From the NCBI RefSeq assembly GCF_001418005.1, contig NZ_LIOL01000002.1:304990-368989 (forward strand): a stretch of 64,000 nt of DNA. The letters are read 5' to 3'. The notes under the pieces were generated by a model. The model ran no database searches. It was not told the DNA's origin and saw only the letters and a program-made list of their open reading frames with translations. This document shows positions 51,827 through 62,900 of this stretch, in pieces (within the stretch, counting starts at the first letter, position 1; the number at the start of each line of letters is the position of its first letter). Position numbers and translations under genes: made by a program. Origin of the DNA: Chelatococcus sambhunathii. GTDB taxonomy: Bacteria > Pseudomonadota > Alphaproteobacteria > Rhizobiales > Beijerinckiaceae.

Positions 51827-53206
51827 TCATTCGGTCTTTTTGGTAGAAGCGCCACTAAACGTTTCGCGGAATTTCTGTGCCCAGCCGTCCTTGGTGACCT
51901 GCCGCGCGCGGCCGACAGCGAGCGCATCGGCCGGCACGTCCATGGTCACCACCGAGCCGGAGCCGACAAAGGCGCCATCTCCGATGGTGACCGGCGCGAC
52001 GAGGGAGGAATTGGAGCCGACGAAGGCGCCGGCGCCGACCTCCGTGCGGTGCTTGCGGAAGCCGTCGTAGTTGCAGGTGATGGTGCCGGCGCCGATGTTC
52101 GCCCTGGCGCCGATCGTCGCATCGCCGAGATAGCTCAGATGATTGGCCTTGGCGCCGGCCCCGAGCGTCGCGTTCTTGACCTCGACGAAATTGCCGACCC
52201 GCGCGCCCTCGCCGATATCGGTGCCCGGACGCAGGCGGGCATAGGGACCGACGGATGCGCCGGCGCGGACCCGCGCCCCTTCGAGATGCGAGAAAGCGTG
52301 GATGACGGCCCCGTCCTCCACCATCGCGCCGGGCCCGAAGACGACATGCGGCTCCACCACCACGTCCCGGCCGAGGCGTGTGTCGGCGCTGAGGAAGACC
52401 GTCTCCGGCGCCTGCAGCGTCGCCCCCTCGCGCATCGCCGCAAGCCGCAGCCTCACCTGCAGCGTCGCCTCTGCCTGCGCAAGCTGGGTGCGGTCGTTGA
52501 TGCCCTGGACTTCCGCTTCATCGGCAACGACGACATGGGCCTTGAGGCCACGCGCCCGCGCCACCGCCACCGCGTCGGTCAGGTAGAACTCCCGCTGGGC
52601 ATTGTCCTGGCCGATCGCGTCGAGCAGCGCGAGCGCCTCGCCGCCGTCAAGGGCCATCAGGCCCGCGTTGCACAGGCCGACGCGCCGCTCCTCGTCGTTC
52701 GCGTCCTTGTGTTCGCGGATGGCGAGGAGGTCTTCGCCTTCGATGATAAGACGCCCGTAGCCGTTGGGATCGGCGGCCTCGAAGCCGAGCACGGCGACGG
52801 CGGCGCCGCGGGCAAGCTCCGCCCGCAGGCGGCCGAAGGTCTCTGCGGTCACGAGGGGCGTGTCGGCGAAGGCCACGAGGACGTCGTCATAGCCCTGCGC
52901 GATCTCGTCGCGCGCTGCGAGCACGGCATGGGCCGTGCCCAGGCGCTGTGCCTGGACATGGATCGTCGCATCGGCCCGCACGCGGCGCGCCTCGGCGGCG
53001 ACGTCGTCGCGGTCCGGGCCAACGACCACGGACACCGCGTCCGCCCCGGCCGCCGAGACGGCGTGGAGCACGTGGGCAAGGAGGCTGCGCCCGGCGAGCG
53101 CATGGAGAACCTTGGGCGTGCGCGATTTCATGCGCGTACCCTCTCCTGCGGCCAGTACGATGACGAGGCAGCGACGTGCCGCCGCCGGATCCGATGCCTT
53201 CACCAT
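51827..53206 (-). CDS. glmU: Bifunctional GlmU: N-acetylglucosamine-1-phosphate uridyltransferase / acetyltransferase
   Basis: Performs the last two steps to UDP-N-acetylglucosamine. The N-terminal nucleotidyltransferase domain has [31 protein letters not shown], and VAFADTPLV; the metal-binding Asp and Asn residues are present. The C-terminal left-handed beta-helix of hexapeptide repeats (from about residue 250) has [20 protein letters not shown] with the catalytic His, and [14 protein letters not shown]. Total 459 residues, a normal length. GlmU and GlmS are both on the minus strand, so they form a UDP-GlcNAc supply unit. The 5' end faces the opgGH genes. Confidence 0.97.
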   Translation of the reverse strand: MVKASDPAAARRCLVIVLAAGEGTRMKSRTPKVLHALAGRSLLAHVLHAVSAAGADAVSVVVGPDRDDVAAEARRVRADATIHVQAQRLGTAHAVLAARDEIAQGYDDVLVAFADTPLVTAETFGRLRAELARGAAVAVLGFEAADPNGYGRLIIEGEDLLAIREHKDANDEERRVGLCNAGLMALDGGEALALLDAIGQDNAQREFYLTDAVAVARARGLKAHVVVADEAEVQGINDRTQLAQAEATLQVRLRLAAMREGATLQAPETVFLSADTRLGRDVVVEPHVVFGPGAMVEDGAVIHAFSHLEGARVRAGASVGPYARLRPGTDIGEGARVGNFVEVKNATLGAGAKANHLSYLGDATIGARANIGAGTITCNYDGFRKHRTEVGAGAFVGSNSSLVAPVTIGDGAFVGSGSVVTMDVPADALAVGRARQVTKDGWAQKFRETFSGASTKKTE

Positions 53207-53445
53207 GCCATCTCCCGGATCTCATCCGCTGCGTGGAAGCGGACAGCTTCCCAATTTCGGCCTCTTTACGACCGCAAATCGTTGCCAGTGTCAAAGGTGT
53301 CTGCGCTCGGCGTGGAAGCTGTTCGCGATTCAACGAAATTTCGCCGCTGCCGTCGAAAGCATGATAGAAGCCGCCGGTGCTCACACCAGTATCCCGAACG
53401 CACCAATAGGTCGAGTTGTCTGCCAAAGTGCCGAACGAATCGTCT

Positions 53446-55038
53446 ATGTCCTCCGGCTCCATCGCGTCCTCCCGCCATCCTGATCGCCGGGAGGCATTGC
53501 GCCTCGGCCTTGGTCTCGCCGGCGGGGCCGCGCTCGGCCTGCCGGCGAAGCCTGTTCTCGCGCAGGAAAAGCCCTTTCCGCAGGTGGCCATAGAGGCGGT
53601 CCTGGCGGAGGGGCAGCCGTTCAATCCCGCCCGCGTGGCGGAGGTGGCAAGCGCCATTGCGCGCAAGGCCTACGTCGCCCCACCGACGACCCTTCCTGAC
53701 ACCCTGGCCAACCTGTCCTTCGAGGACTATTCGGCCATCCGCCTGCGGGAGACGGCGCGCGTGTGGGCCGGCGAAGGGCGCAGCTTCTCGATCGAGCCGC
53801 TGCATCGCGGCTTCATCTACACGAATGCGGTGACCATCTATGTCGTCGAGGACGGCACCATCCGCCGCGTGGCCTATGATCCGAGCCGCTTCGTGTTCGG
53901 CGCCGCCCAGCAGCTGCCGGCCGATGTCGGCAGTCTGGATTTTTCTGGCTTTAAGGTGTTCTTCGGCTCCGGGCGCGAGCCCAAGCGCGAGGTCGCCGTC
54001 TTCCAGGGCGCGACCTTCTTCCGCGCCATCGCCTCCGGCCAGAACTACGGCATTACCGCGCGCACACTCGCATTGCAGCCGGCGGACTCGCGCGGCGAGG
54101 AATTTCCGCTGTTTCGCGCCTTCTGGATCGAGCGACCCGCGCCCGGGTCCGACAGCCTCGCGGTGCATGCGCTCCTCGATGCGCCGAGTGCGGCCGGCGC
54201 AGTGCGCTTCACGCTGCGCCCCGGCGACATGACGATCACCGACGTCGAAGTGGCGCTCTTCCCCCGCACGAACCTCGACCACGTCGGCATCGGCGCCATG
54301 AACGCGACCTATGTCTTCGGGCCGAACGACGGCGCGGCTGACGACGTGCGCGTGGCCGCCTACGAGGTCAAGGGCCTGCAGATCCTGAACGGCCAAGGCG
54401 AATGGATATGGCGCCCGCTGTCCAACCCCGAGACGCTGCAGATCTCCGCCTTCATTGACGAGAACCCGCGCGGCTTCGGCCTGTTGCAGCGCGATCGCGA
54501 CTTCTCGGCCTTCCAGGACGACCTGCGTCGCTTCGAGCTGAGGCCGAGCCTGTGGCTCGAACCCTTCGGGGAATGGGGCAAGGGGAGCGTGCAGCTCATC
54601 GAGGTGCCGACGGATTCGGACCGCAACGACAACGTCATCGCCTACTGGCGCCCGGCCGAGCCCTACAAGGCCGGCGAGGAAGCGAGCATCTCCTATCGGC
54701 TCTTCTGGTGCTGGACGCCGCCGGAGCGCCCGCCGCTCGCCACCGTCGCCAATACCCGCGCAGGCCGTGGCGGTTCCGGCAACAGGCGGCGCTTCGCCAT
54801 CGACTTCGTCGGCGAGCGCCTCGCCGACCCTGCCGCCATTGTCGAGATCAAGCCGTCTCTTTCGGCTACGCCCGGCCAGATTCTCGATCTCAGATTGTGG
54901 TCTTATCCGGAAAGGCGCACACTGCGCGTGACTTTCGAGCTTGATCCAGGAAACGAGATGGCTTCCGAGCTGCGCCTGCTGCTGGAAGCGGCTGGCAAAG
55001 CCGCGAGCGAGACGTGGCTATATCGTTGGACGCCATGA
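53446..55038 (+). CDS. opgG: Periplasmic glucan biosynthesis protein OpgG/MdoG (Tat-like signal)
   Basis: Involved in making osmoregulated periplasmic glucans (membrane-derived oligosaccharides). The 530-residue protein has the MdoG family core: SFEDYSAIRLR, FSIEPLHRGFIYTNAV, and NGQGEWIWRPLSNPETLQISAF through FGLLQRDRDFSAFQDDLRRFELRPSLW, then FWCWTPPER near the C-terminal domain. The N-terminus has RREALRLGLGLAGGAALGL, which resembles a twin-arginine signal, more like OpgD than classic OpgG. The ATG at 53446 is preferred; a TTG 10 codons upstream (53416) is possible. Its stop overlaps the start of opgH in an ATGA. Confidence 0.93.
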   Translation: MSSGSIASSRHPDRREALRLGLGLAGGAALGLPAKPVLAQEKPFPQVAIEAVLAEGQPFNPARVAEVASAIARKAYVAPPTTLPDTLANLSFEDYSAIRLRETARVWAGEGRSFSIEPLHRGFIYTNAVTIYVVEDGTIRRVAYDPSRFVFGAAQQLPADVGSLDFSGFKVFFGSGREPKREVAVFQGATFFRAIASGQNYGITARTLALQPADSRGEEFPLFRAFWIERPAPGSDSLAVHALLDAPSAAGAVRFTLRPGDMTITDVEVALFPRTNLDHVGIGAMNATYVFGPNDGAADDVRVAAYEVKGLQILNGQGEWIWRPLSNPETLQISAFIDENPRGFGLLQRDRDFSAFQDDLRRFELRPSLWLEPFGEWGKGSVQLIEVPTDSDRNDNVIAYWRPAEPYKAGEEASISYRLFWCWTPPERPPLATVANTRAGRGGSGNRRRFAIDFVGERLADPAAIVEIKPSLSATPGQILDLRLWSYPERRTLRVTFELDPGNEMASELRLLLEAAGKAASETWLYRWTP

Positions 55039-57215
55039 CGGACCACGCTGATCCGCGCCCGATGACGACGATCCTTCCCGATGCGATGCCGCCCGAGGCG
55101 CCGCTCGCCATGCCGACCCAATCGCTGCGGCGCTTCGAGCCGAGCAAGGAGCGGCGCCGGCCAATCCGGCGCTTTGCCGTTCCCTGGCTCGCCCGGCTCG
55201 CCGTCTTCGGCGGCGGTGCCGCCCTCACCGCCTATGGCGTGTGGGAGATGGTTCAGGTCGTGTCTGTCAGCCGCACCACTGTACTGCAGTGGGTGCTGGT
55301 CGCACTCTTCTCCGTTAATTTCTCGTGGATCGCGCTGGCCTTCAGTTCCGCCGTCGTCGGTTTCATCGCCCTGCTGTGGAGCCGGCGTCCCTCGCAGGCA
55401 CCGACGACGCTCACGCGGCGCACCGCCGTCGTGATGCCGATCTACAACGAATCGACCGCTCGGGTCTTCGCCGCGGTCGCGGCCATCCGCGAGTCGATCG
55501 AGGAAACCGGGCTTGGTTCCCATTTCGACTATTTTCTGCTTTCCGACACCACCGATCCCGATGTCTGGATCGCGGAGGAACGGGCCTTCCTCGCCCTGCG
55601 CCAGCGTCTCGGGCCCGATGCCCGCCTCTATTATCGCCACCGGCCGAAGAATACGCACCGCAAGGCGGGCAATATCGCCGATTTCGTGACGCGCTGGGGT
55701 GGCAGCTACGATCACATGCTGGTGCTCGACGCCGACAGCCTGATGACCGGCGACTGCATCGTGCGCCTTGCCGCGGCGATGGAAGCCGATCCGGATGCCG
55801 GCATCATCCAGAGCCTGCCACTTGTCATCAACCGCAATACGCTGTTTGCGCGCCTGCAGCAGTTCGCGGCGCGCATCTACGGTCCGGTCATCGCCAAGGG
55901 CCTCGCGGTCTGGATGGGGCGCGACGGCAACTACTGGGGCCACAACGCAATCATCCGCACCGCCGCCTTCGCGGCCCATTGCGGCTTGCCGGACCTGCCG
56001 GGCAAGCCGCCGTTCGGTGGCCACATTCTCAGCCATGACTTCGTCGAAGCGGCGCTCATCCGCCGCGCCGGCTGGTCCGTCTACATGCTGCCGGAGCTGG
56101 AGGGCAGCTACGAGGAGAGCCCACCCTCGCTCATCGATGTGGCCGCGCGCGACCGCCGCTGGTGCCAGGGCAATCTTCAGCACATGCGCGTCATCGGTGC
56201 GCGGGGACTGAAGCTCGCCAGCCGGCAGCATTTCGCGACCGGCATCATGTCCTATCTCGCCTCGCCCTTCTGGCTCATGCAACTCGTGGTCGGCCTCGTC
56301 CTCGTGCTGCAGACCCGCTACGTGAAGCCCGAATATTTCACCAGCGAGTTTGCCCTGTCGCCGATCTGGCCACGTTTCGACGCGGAGCGGGCGCTCGCGC
56401 TCTTCGCGCTGACCATGGGCGTGCTGCTGGCACCGAAGGTTTTCGGCCTCACCCTCGCCCTGCTCAGGGGCTCCATCCGGCGCCCGAGTGGTGGTGGCCT
56501 GCGGCTCGTTCTTTCCGCCCTGATCGAGATCTTGCTGTCGGCCATGCTGGCGCCGATGATGATGCTTATCCAGTCCGGGGCGGTGTTCCAGATCCTCGCG
56601 GGGCGCGACACCGGCTGGCAGCCGCAGCGGCGGGACGACGGGTCGGTCCCCTTCCGCGACATCGTGCGCCGCCATCGCATGCATGTGCTCCTCGGCATCG
56701 TCACGGGCGTCTCGGCCTTCCTCATCTCGACCTCGCTGTTCGCCTGGATGTCGCCGACCATCCTCGGTCTCGTGCTCGCCATCCTTCTTTCCTGGCTCAG
56801 CGGCACGCTGGCGGCGGGGCTCGCCCTCAAACGCTGGGGCCTCCTGCTGACACCGGAGGAAGCGGTGCCGCCGCCGATCGCGCTGCGCGCCGCCGAACTC
56901 ACCAGGGAACTCGCCGCGAACGGTTTCGACGAGGCCGATGGTCTGCGCGCCATTCATGCCGACCCGGCCTTGCGGGCGGCGCACGAGGCGATGCTGCCGC
57001 CCGCGGAACCACGCCGGCGCGGTGCGATCGATGCGGAGCGCGCTCTGGCACAGGCCAAGCTTGTCGACGCCCGGTCCATCGACGATGCTGTAGCCTGGCT
57101 GCGGCCGAAGGAACGTATGGTGCTGTTGCACGACCGCGCGTTGGTGGCTCTGCTCGCCGGATTGCCGGGCGAGGCGCCGGCCGATCGTCAGGCCTACGAC
57201 GAGGCGGCGGAATAA
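55035..57215 (+). CDS. opgH: Glucan biosynthesis glucosyltransferase OpgH/MdoH
   Basis: Membrane GT2-family glucosyltransferase that polymerises the beta-glucan backbone from UDP-glucose. In 726 residues: two N-terminal helices ([19 protein letters not shown] and [19 protein letters not shown]), the catalytic domain with [21 protein letters not shown], the DADS metal-binding motif, [14 protein letters not shown] and the [12 protein letters not shown] (QxxRW-type) motif, and five or so C-terminal helices. It is shorter than E. coli OpgH (about 850), mainly by lacking an N-terminal cytoplasmic extension. The ATG at 55035 overlaps the opgG stop by 4 bases. Confidence 0.94.
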   Translation: MTDHADPRPMTTILPDAMPPEAPLAMPTQSLRRFEPSKERRRPIRRFAVPWLARLAVFGGGAALTAYGVWEMVQVVSVSRTTVLQWVLVALFSVNFSWIALAFSSAVVGFIALLWSRRPSQAPTTLTRRTAVVMPIYNESTARVFAAVAAIRESIEETGLGSHFDYFLLSDTTDPDVWIAEERAFLALRQRLGPDARLYYRHRPKNTHRKAGNIADFVTRWGGSYDHMLVLDADSLMTGDCIVRLAAAMEADPDAGIIQSLPLVINRNTLFARLQQFAARIYGPVIAKGLAVWMGRDGNYWGHNAIIRTAAFAAHCGLPDLPGKPPFGGHILSHDFVEAALIRRAGWSVYMLPELEGSYEESPPSLIDVAARDRRWCQGNLQHMRVIGARGLKLASRQHFATGIMSYLASPFWLMQLVVGLVLVLQTRYVKPEYFTSEFALSPIWPRFDAERALALFALTMGVLLAPKVFGLTLALLRGSIRRPSGGGLRLVLSALIEILLSAMLAPMMMLIQSGAVFQILAGRDTGWQPQRRDDGSVPFRDIVRRHRMHVLLGIVTGVSAFLISTSLFAWMSPTILGLVLAILLSWLSGTLAAGLALKRWGLLLTPEEAVPPPIALRAAELTRELAANGFDEADGLRAIHADPALRAAHEAMLPPAEPRRRGAIDAERALAQAKLVDARSIDDAVAWLRPKERMVLLHDRALVALLAGLPGEAPADRQAYDEAAE

Positions 57216-57229
57216 CGGACACCCAACCG

Positions 57230-57895
57230 ATGAGCGAAGGTGGGCGCAGTGGCGAGATCACGGCGGGGCTTCTGCTCAAGGCCTACGCCTGCGGCCTATT
57301 CCCGATGGCCGAGAGCGCCGACGAGCCGGGCCTGTTCTGGGTCGAGCCGCGTGAGCGTGGCATCCTGCCGCTCGACGACTTCCATTTGCCACGCCGCCTC
57401 GCGCGGAGCGTCGCCGCGGACCGGTACGAGATCCGCATCGACAGCGCCTTCGAAGCGGTCATCGCTGGCTGTGCCGCGGCGGCACCGGGCCGCGAGCGCA
57501 CGTGGATCAACCGCCGCATCAGGTCGCTCTACGGCGAGCTCTTCGATCTCGGCCATTGTCACACCGTGGAGGTGTGGGACGACGGGAATCTGGTTGGCGG
57601 ACTCTACGGCGTGGCGCTTGGCGGCGCGTTCTTCGGCGAGAGCATGTTCCACCGCACGCGCGACGCCTCGAAGATCGCCCTCGTCCATCTGGTCGCGCGC
57701 CTGCGCAGCGGCGGCTTCACGCTGCTCGACACACAATTCGTCACCGAACATCTGCGCCAGTTCGGCGCGACCGAGGTGCCGAAGAAGAAGTACTTGCAGA
57801 TGTTGCAGAAGAGCATAACCACGGCAGCCGACTGGGACAGGCTTCCGCTCAACGCCCATCAGTTCGGCCGCTGCATCGTCTCAGCAATCCGATAG
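57230..57895 (+). CDS. aat: Leucyl/phenylalanyl-tRNA-protein transferase
   Basis: Adds Leu or Phe to N-terminal Lys or Arg of proteins to make them ClpAP substrates (N-end rule). The 221-residue sequence has the family hallmarks [56 protein letters not shown], and [17 protein letters not shown] with [12 protein letters not shown], and [16 protein letters not shown]. It is 15 bases downstream of opgH and convergent with the DUF2155 gene. The aat, DUF2155, NDUFA12 neighbourhood is conserved in Hyphomicrobiales. Confidence 0.95.
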   Translation: MSEGGRSGEITAGLLLKAYACGLFPMAESADEPGLFWVEPRERGILPLDDFHLPRRLARSVAADRYEIRIDSAFEAVIAGCAAAAPGRERTWINRRIRSLYGELFDLGHCHTVEVWDDGNLVGGLYGVALGGAFFGESMFHRTRDASKIALVHLVARLRSGGFTLLDTQFVTEHLRQFGATEVPKKKYLQMLQKSITTAADWDRLPLNAHQFGRCIVSAIR

Positions 57896-57980
57896 CCGCT
57901 TTTCAGCGGCGGCCGCGTCCACCGGGGGGCGGCAGTCGCAGCCCCGGTATGGGGTCGAGCGGCAGGACCACATGCGCGGT

Positions 57981-58424
57981 TCAGCCGCCGCGCGCCGGCG
58001 CCGGGGCATCGGCCGCGGGCTGGGCGGGCGGATCGGGAATGATCTCGGTGCCGCCGGTGCAGCCCGTCAGCCAGACATCGTAGACCGGATGCTCGATGCC
58101 GTGCAGGCCGGGCGAGGCCGCGAACACCCAGCCGGTGAAAATGCGACGGTATTCGTTGTTTACCGTCACCTCGTCCACCTCAATGAAAGCGGTCGTGTTG
58201 GGTGTCTCGGTGTCGGGGCGCGTGTAGCAGACGCGCGGTGTCAGCTGCAGGGCGCCGAACTGCACCGTTTCCTCGACGGCGACCTCGAACGAGACGATGC
58301 GCCCCGTGATCTTGTCGAGGCCGGAGAAGACAGCCGTCGGGTTGCTGATCTTGTCTGCGCTGGCGTGCGGGACGGCCAGCGTACTCAGCACCAGGGCGGA
58401 CAGGAGGGGCACAGCCAAGCGCAT
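57981..58424 (-). CDS. DUF2155 exported protein
   Basis: A small protein of 147 residues with a signal peptide (MRLAVPLLSALVLSTLAVPHASA) and a DUF2155 domain, in which ISNPTAVFSGLDKITGRIVSFEV and PNTTAFIEVDEV and FTGWVFAASPGLHGIEHPVYDVWLTGC form the conserved core. Two cysteines in the mature part may pair. The Ala/Pro-rich C-terminus is disordered. Function is unknown. A TTG three bases upstream is an alternative start. It is transcribed toward aat and downstream of NDUFA12. Confidence 0.9.
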   Translation of the reverse strand: MRLAVPLLSALVLSTLAVPHASADKISNPTAVFSGLDKITGRIVSFEVAVEETVQFGALQLTPRVCYTRPDTETPNTTAFIEVDEVTVNNEYRRIFTGWVFAASPGLHGIEHPVYDVWLTGCTGGTEIIPDPPAQPAADAPAPARGG

Positions 58425-58729
58425 CAACCAAGCCTCGTTCGCGGAAGACCGGCGTGCCCGCCGGCGCCACTGCCTCTCGGCACCGTGTCCCGGTTAACAT
58501 GGCGGAGATGGTGGAAAAAGGGCGTGCGCACAGAAAATGACGGCAGCCGCGATGTTTGGTCCGAAGCATGGCCGCGACCTGGCAGACGGTTTCGCGCTCC
58601 TGATCGCTGACGGCGCCCCGCTGCGCCGCCCCGTGCTCTGGCGTCGCCAGAAAAGCTTCCGGAAAAACGAAACAGGGCCGCGATGGCGGCCCTGGATGAG
58701 AGAATCGAGCTTGTGGATGCGCCGCCGCT
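58425..58729. other. Intergenic region between NDUFA12 and the DUF2155 gene
   Basis: About 305 bases with no convincing gene. It holds the terminator of the NDUFA12 gene (58673-58694) and must contain the DUF2155 promoter on the minus strand, which I could not place with confidence. Short open frames here lack codon bias or a family. Confidence 0.5.
58673..58694 (-). terminator. Intrinsic terminator of the NDUFA12 gene
   Basis: CAGGGCCGC and GCGGCCCTG form a perfect 9-bp stem with a GATG loop. On the minus strand it is followed by TTTCGTTTTTC, a T-rich tail, and it lies 36 bases after the stop of the NDUFA12 gene. Confidence 0.8.
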
Positions 58730-59140
58730 TCAGCTGCCCGGCGACCACGCCTGATAGTCGCCCGTGGCCGGCGGCCGGCGGCCGCTCGCGAGTGTCGAGC
58801 CGGCGGGACGGTAAGCCTTCGGGGTGCCGGTGAAGTTCGGCTTGTGCGGTTTCTGCCAGTCGCGCGGCTTGTAGTCTTCCTGCGTCGGCGGCACGTCCAC
58901 CGTATGGTGCAACCACCCATTCCAGCCGGGCGGGGTCATTGAGGCTTCTGCTTCGCCGTTGTAGATGACCCAGCGCCGCTCGATGCCGAGCGCCGGATCC
59001 TTCCTGCCGCCGCGGGTCCGGTAATACTTGTTCCCGAACTCGTCCTCGCCGACGAATTCGCCATTGCGCCAGGTATGGAACCGCGTGCCAAGCGTCTGGC
59101 CGCTCCACCAGGTGAAGAACTGAAGCAGGAAGGTCTTCAA
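58730..59140 (-). CDS. NADH:ubiquinone oxidoreductase accessory subunit NDUFA12
   Basis: Alphaproteobacterial homologue of the mitochondrial complex I accessory subunit NDUFA12 (B17.2), 136 residues. The N-terminus FLLQFFTWWSGQTLGTRFHTW and the core GEFVGEDEFGNKYYRTR, RRWVIYNGEAEASMTPPGWNGWLHH and DVPPTQEDYKPRDWQKPHKPN are the known family signature. The start is inferred to be TTG at 59140, giving the usual MK-start. It ends in a disordered, proline-rich tail. The other complex I genes are elsewhere. A good terminator follows. Confidence 0.93.
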   Translation of the reverse strand: MKTFLLQFFTWWSGQTLGTRFHTWRNGEFVGEDEFGNKYYRTRGGRKDPALGIERRWVIYNGEAEASMTPPGWNGWLHHTVDVPPTQEDYKPRDWQKPHKPNFTGTPKAYRPAGSTLASGRRPPATGDYQAWSPGS

Positions 59141-59633
59141 GGCTGACCCCGATCTCGTTGCATGGGCTGCGATCGCGGGCTGCGCCGCCGCGAAATCGCG
59201 CGGAATATGACCGTCTCGCCGCGCAATGTCCAGCTACGCCTTGCCGCAGGAGACGGCGGAGAATCGCCGCCGTTGGTGCCGGCCGTCCGTCAAGAGGGCA
59301 TTGCTCCGGCCAGCTTCGCAGTCATTCACACCGGCCGGCGCGAGGCGGCGCCATTCCCCCTCACCCCACAACCGCGATTCGTTCGTTGGCCGGCATTGTT
59401 TTCAGCACCACTGAGGCTCCCGCCATGCCGCAACTTCCGGTCGGGAAGCTGCGTCGATAAACGCCCTTGAGATGCATGTCGCCCGCCCCCGCCATGCGCT
59501 GATCGCCGCCCGGCGCGTGGCTGCGGCACCCGCGCCTCGTTCAAGCATCACTTCAACGCGGGGTAAATCCTGCCACAGTTTTCGATACTTACGCAGAACG
59601 CACCACATCGTCCCCGTTGTTCACATCCTCGTC

Positions 59634-59681
59634 ACAAGATATAGGGGGCGCGATGGCCTGTTCGCACTAATTCTTGACGAA
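59634..59681 (+). promoter_or_regulatory. Pair of NrdR-box-like sequences upstream of nrdJ
   Basis: TCACAAGATATAGGGG (59634-59649) and GCACTAATTCTTGACG (59666-59681) resemble the NrdR consensus ACACwATATnTwGTGT; the 10-base cores match at 9 and 7 positions. Their starts are 32 bases apart, three helical turns, as NrdR boxes normally are. NrdR represses ribonucleotide reductase genes, and the second box covers the -35 hexamer. Confidence 0.65.
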
Positions 59682-59705
59682 TAAGGCTTTCTGGCACTAG
59701 CTTAG
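59676..59705 (+). promoter_or_regulatory. Predicted nrdJ promoter
   Basis: TTGACG (59676-59681) and TAGCTT (59700-59705), spaced by 18 bases, form a sigma-70-like promoter for the plus strand. The downstream NrdR-like box overlaps the -35 element, so repression by promoter occlusion is expected. Confidence 0.5.
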
Positions 59706-59968
59706 GCGTTACGTCGCGGCGGCGTCGCACCGGCCGAAACCCGGCCGGAACAAATACCGCTCATGGGGTGGTGAAGGCAGCCGGGCGGCGCACGGGTCGT
59801 CCCTGGAGCGGTCTTTTCCCTCGCGGGACATGCGGTCGCCGGCGGCGGTTCACGATCGAGGCGGGTCGAACCTGCCCGAGGTTTAGAGGCAACAACAGAG
59901 CTGCGGGTGGGAGCCGTCGGTTGGCGGCTTCGAGGGCGGATTTCGCCCGGCTCATGGGGATGACGACA

Positions 59969-62900
59969 ATGCGGATCGAGCGGCGATACACGAAGGCGGG
60001 CCATTCTCCTTATTCCACCATCGAGTTCCGGCTCGCGACCAGTGAGATCCGCAATCCCGACGGCTCGGTCGTCTTTCGCCTCGAGGGCATCAGCGTGCCC
60101 GCGTCCTGGAGTCAGGTGGCGACGGACGTGCTGGCGCAGAAATATTTCCGCAAGGCCGGCGTGCCCGCGCGCCTGAAGAAGCTCGAGGAGAACGACGTTC
60201 CCTCCTTCCTCTGGCGGTCCGTGCCAGATGATGAGGCCCTCGCCGCCCTGCCCGAGAACGAGCGCTACGGCTCGGAGACCTCGTCCACTCAGGTGTTCGA
60301 CCGGCTTGCCGGCTGCTGGACCTACTGGGGCTGGAAGGGCGGCTATTTCTCGAGCGAAGAGGACGCCTCCGCCTTCCTCGACGAGTTGCGCTACATGCTC
60401 GCCAACCAGATGGTCGCGCCCAACTCGCCGCAGTGGTTCAACACCGGCCTGCACTGGGCCTATGGCATCGACGGCCCGGGCCAGGGCCACTACTATGTCG
60501 ACCACACCACGGGCCGCCTGGTGAAGTCGAAGTCGGCCTACGAGCACCCGCAGCCGCACGCCTGCTTCATCCAGTCCGTCGCCGACGACCTCGTCAACGA
60601 GGGCGGCATAATGGACCTGTGGGTTCGCGAGGCGCGCCTGTTCAAATACGGCTCCGGCACCGGCTCCAACTTCTCGGCCCTGCGCGGCGAGGGCGAGAAG
60701 CTCTCGGGTGGCGGCAAGTCCTCCGGCCTCATGTCCTTCCTCAAGATCGGCGACCGGGCGGCCGGCGCCATCAAGTCGGGCGGCACCACGCGCCGCGCCG
60801 CCAAGATGGTGGTGGTCGACGTCGACCATCCCGACATCGAGGCCTATATCGACTGGAAGGTGAAGGAGGAGCAGAAGGTCGCGAGCCTCGTCACCGGCTC
60901 CAAGATCGTCAAGAAGCATATGAAAGCCGTGATGAAGGCCTGCGTGAACTGCGAGGCCGAGGGTGACGCATGCTTCGATCCGGAGAAGAACCCGGCGCTC
61001 AAGCGCGAGATCAAGCTCGCCCGCCGCGCCATGGTGCCCGACAACTACATCAAGCGCGTCATCCAGTTCGCCCGCCAGGGCTATTCGGACATCGCCTTCG
61101 ACACCTACGATACCGACTGGGATTCGGAGGCCTATGCGACTGTCGCCGGCCAGAACTCCAACAATTCTGTCCGCGTCGACGACGCATTTCTCACTGCCGT
61201 CGAGGCCGACGGCGACTGGCAGCTTAAAGCGCGCCTCACCGGACGCGTCACGAAGACGCTGAAGGCCCGGGATCTCTGGGAGAAGATCGGCTATGCCGCC
61301 TGGGCCTCGGCCGATCCGGGCATCCAGTTCCACACCACCATCAACGACTGGCACACATGTCCGGCTTCGGGACCGATCCGCGCCTCGAACCCCTGCTCGG
61401 AATACATGTTCCTCGACGACACGGCCTGCAACCTCGCCTCGGCGAACCTCTTGCAGTTCTACGACCGTGCCTCGCGCCGCTTCGACATCGGCTCCTACGA
61501 GCACGCCTGCCGGCTGTGGACCGTCGTGCTCGAGATCTCGGTACTGATGGCGCAGTTCCCGTCGAAGGAGATCGCGGAGCTGTCCTACGAGTTCCGCACG
61601 CTCGGCCTCGGCTATGCCAATATCGGCGGGCTCCTGATGACCATGGGCCTGTCCTATGACTCCGACGAGGGCCGCGCCCTCGGCGGCGCCCTGACAGCCA
61701 TCATGACGGGCGTCTCCTACGCCACCTCGGCCGAGATGGCGGGCGAGCTCGGGCCCTTTCCGGGCTACAAGAAGAACGCCCAGCACATGCTGCGCGTCAT
61801 CCGCAACCATCGCCGCGCGGCGTACGGCAAGAGCGAGGGCTACGAGAAGCTGGCGACGCCGCCGGTGCCGCTCGACCACGCCTCATGTGGGAGGCTCGCC
61901 CAGGGCGAGGAATTCGTGACCCGCGCCAAGCACGCCTGGGACAAGGCGCTCGAGCTTGGCGAGCAGCACGGCTACCGCAACGCGCAGGCGACCGTGATCG
62001 CTCCGACCGGCACCATCGGCCTCGTCATGGATTGCGACACCACCGGCATCGAGCCCGACTTCGCTCTCGTGAAGTTCAAAAAGCTCGCAGGCGGCGGCTA
62101 TTTCAAGATCATCAACCGCGCCGTTCCCGACGCCCTGCGCGTTCTCGGCTATTCCGAGGCCGAGATCGCCGAGATCGAGGCCTATGCGGTCGGCCACGGC
62201 TCCATTGCCCAGGCGCCCGCCATAAATCACGGCTCCCTGCGTGCCAAGGGCTTCATGGAAGAGAAGATCGCTGCCGTCGAGGCGGGCATGAAGTCGGCCT
62301 TCGACATCAAGTTCGTCTTCAACAAGTGGACGCTCGGCGAGGACTTCCTGCGCGACACACTCAAGGTGCCGGCCGAGAAGCTGAGCGATCCGGCTTTCGA
62401 GCTTCTGCCGTTCCTCGGCTTCTCCAGGGCCGAGATCGAGGCCGCCAACATCCACGTCTGCGGGGCGATGACGCTCGAAGGCGCGCCGCACCTGAAGGCG
62501 GAGCACTATCCGGTCTTCGACTGCGCCAATCCGTGCGGGCGCATCGGCAAGCGCTACCTCTCGGTAGAGAGCCACATCCGCATGATGGCGGCGGCGCAGC
62601 CGTTCATCTCGGGCGCCATCTCCAAGACCATCAACATGCCCAACGATGCCACGGTCGAGGACTGCAAGAGCGCCTATCTCCTCTCCTGGCGCCTGGCGCT
62701 GAAGGCCAACGCCCTCTACCGCGACGGCTCCAAGCTGTCACAGCCCCTCAATGCTGCCCTCATCGCCGATGAGGACGAGGACGAGGACGATGCGGTCGAG
62801 ACGCTCGTCGCCCAGGCTCCGGTGGCGCGAGCGGCTCAGGTGGCCGAAAGGATCGTCGAGAAGGTGATCGAGCGCGTCGAGCGCGTGCGCGAGCGCGAGA

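Larger units (their letters stand above)
59141..59968. promoter_or_regulatory. Divergent region and nrdJ leader
   Basis: About 830 bases between NDUFA12 and nrdJ. The part from 59141 to about 59633 shows no gene; the ndufA12 promoter must lie here. From 59634 onward are the nrdJ control signals: two NrdR-like boxes and a -35/-10 pair. About 260 bases of leader separate the predicted transcription start (near 59712) from the nrdJ ATG at 59969; it can form hairpins (for example GGCGGGT/ACCTGCC near 59861-59877). I found no B12-box matching a cobalamin riboswitch. Confidence 0.5.

Noticed and set aside
59768-59968. Extension of nrdJ upstream by 67 codons to an earlier in-frame start
   Set aside because: The extra residues are arginine-rich and unlike the family, and family members start at MRIERRYTK. 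The region is better read as leader.
59712-59968. Possible cobalamin riboswitch in front of the B12-dependent nrdJ
   Set aside because: I found neither the conserved GCCACTG nor a B12-box match in the leader. Only general hairpins are present.
59702-61879. 725-codon minus-strand frame over the start of nrdJ
   Set aside because: Antisense of nrdJ, whose motifs are intact on the plus strand.
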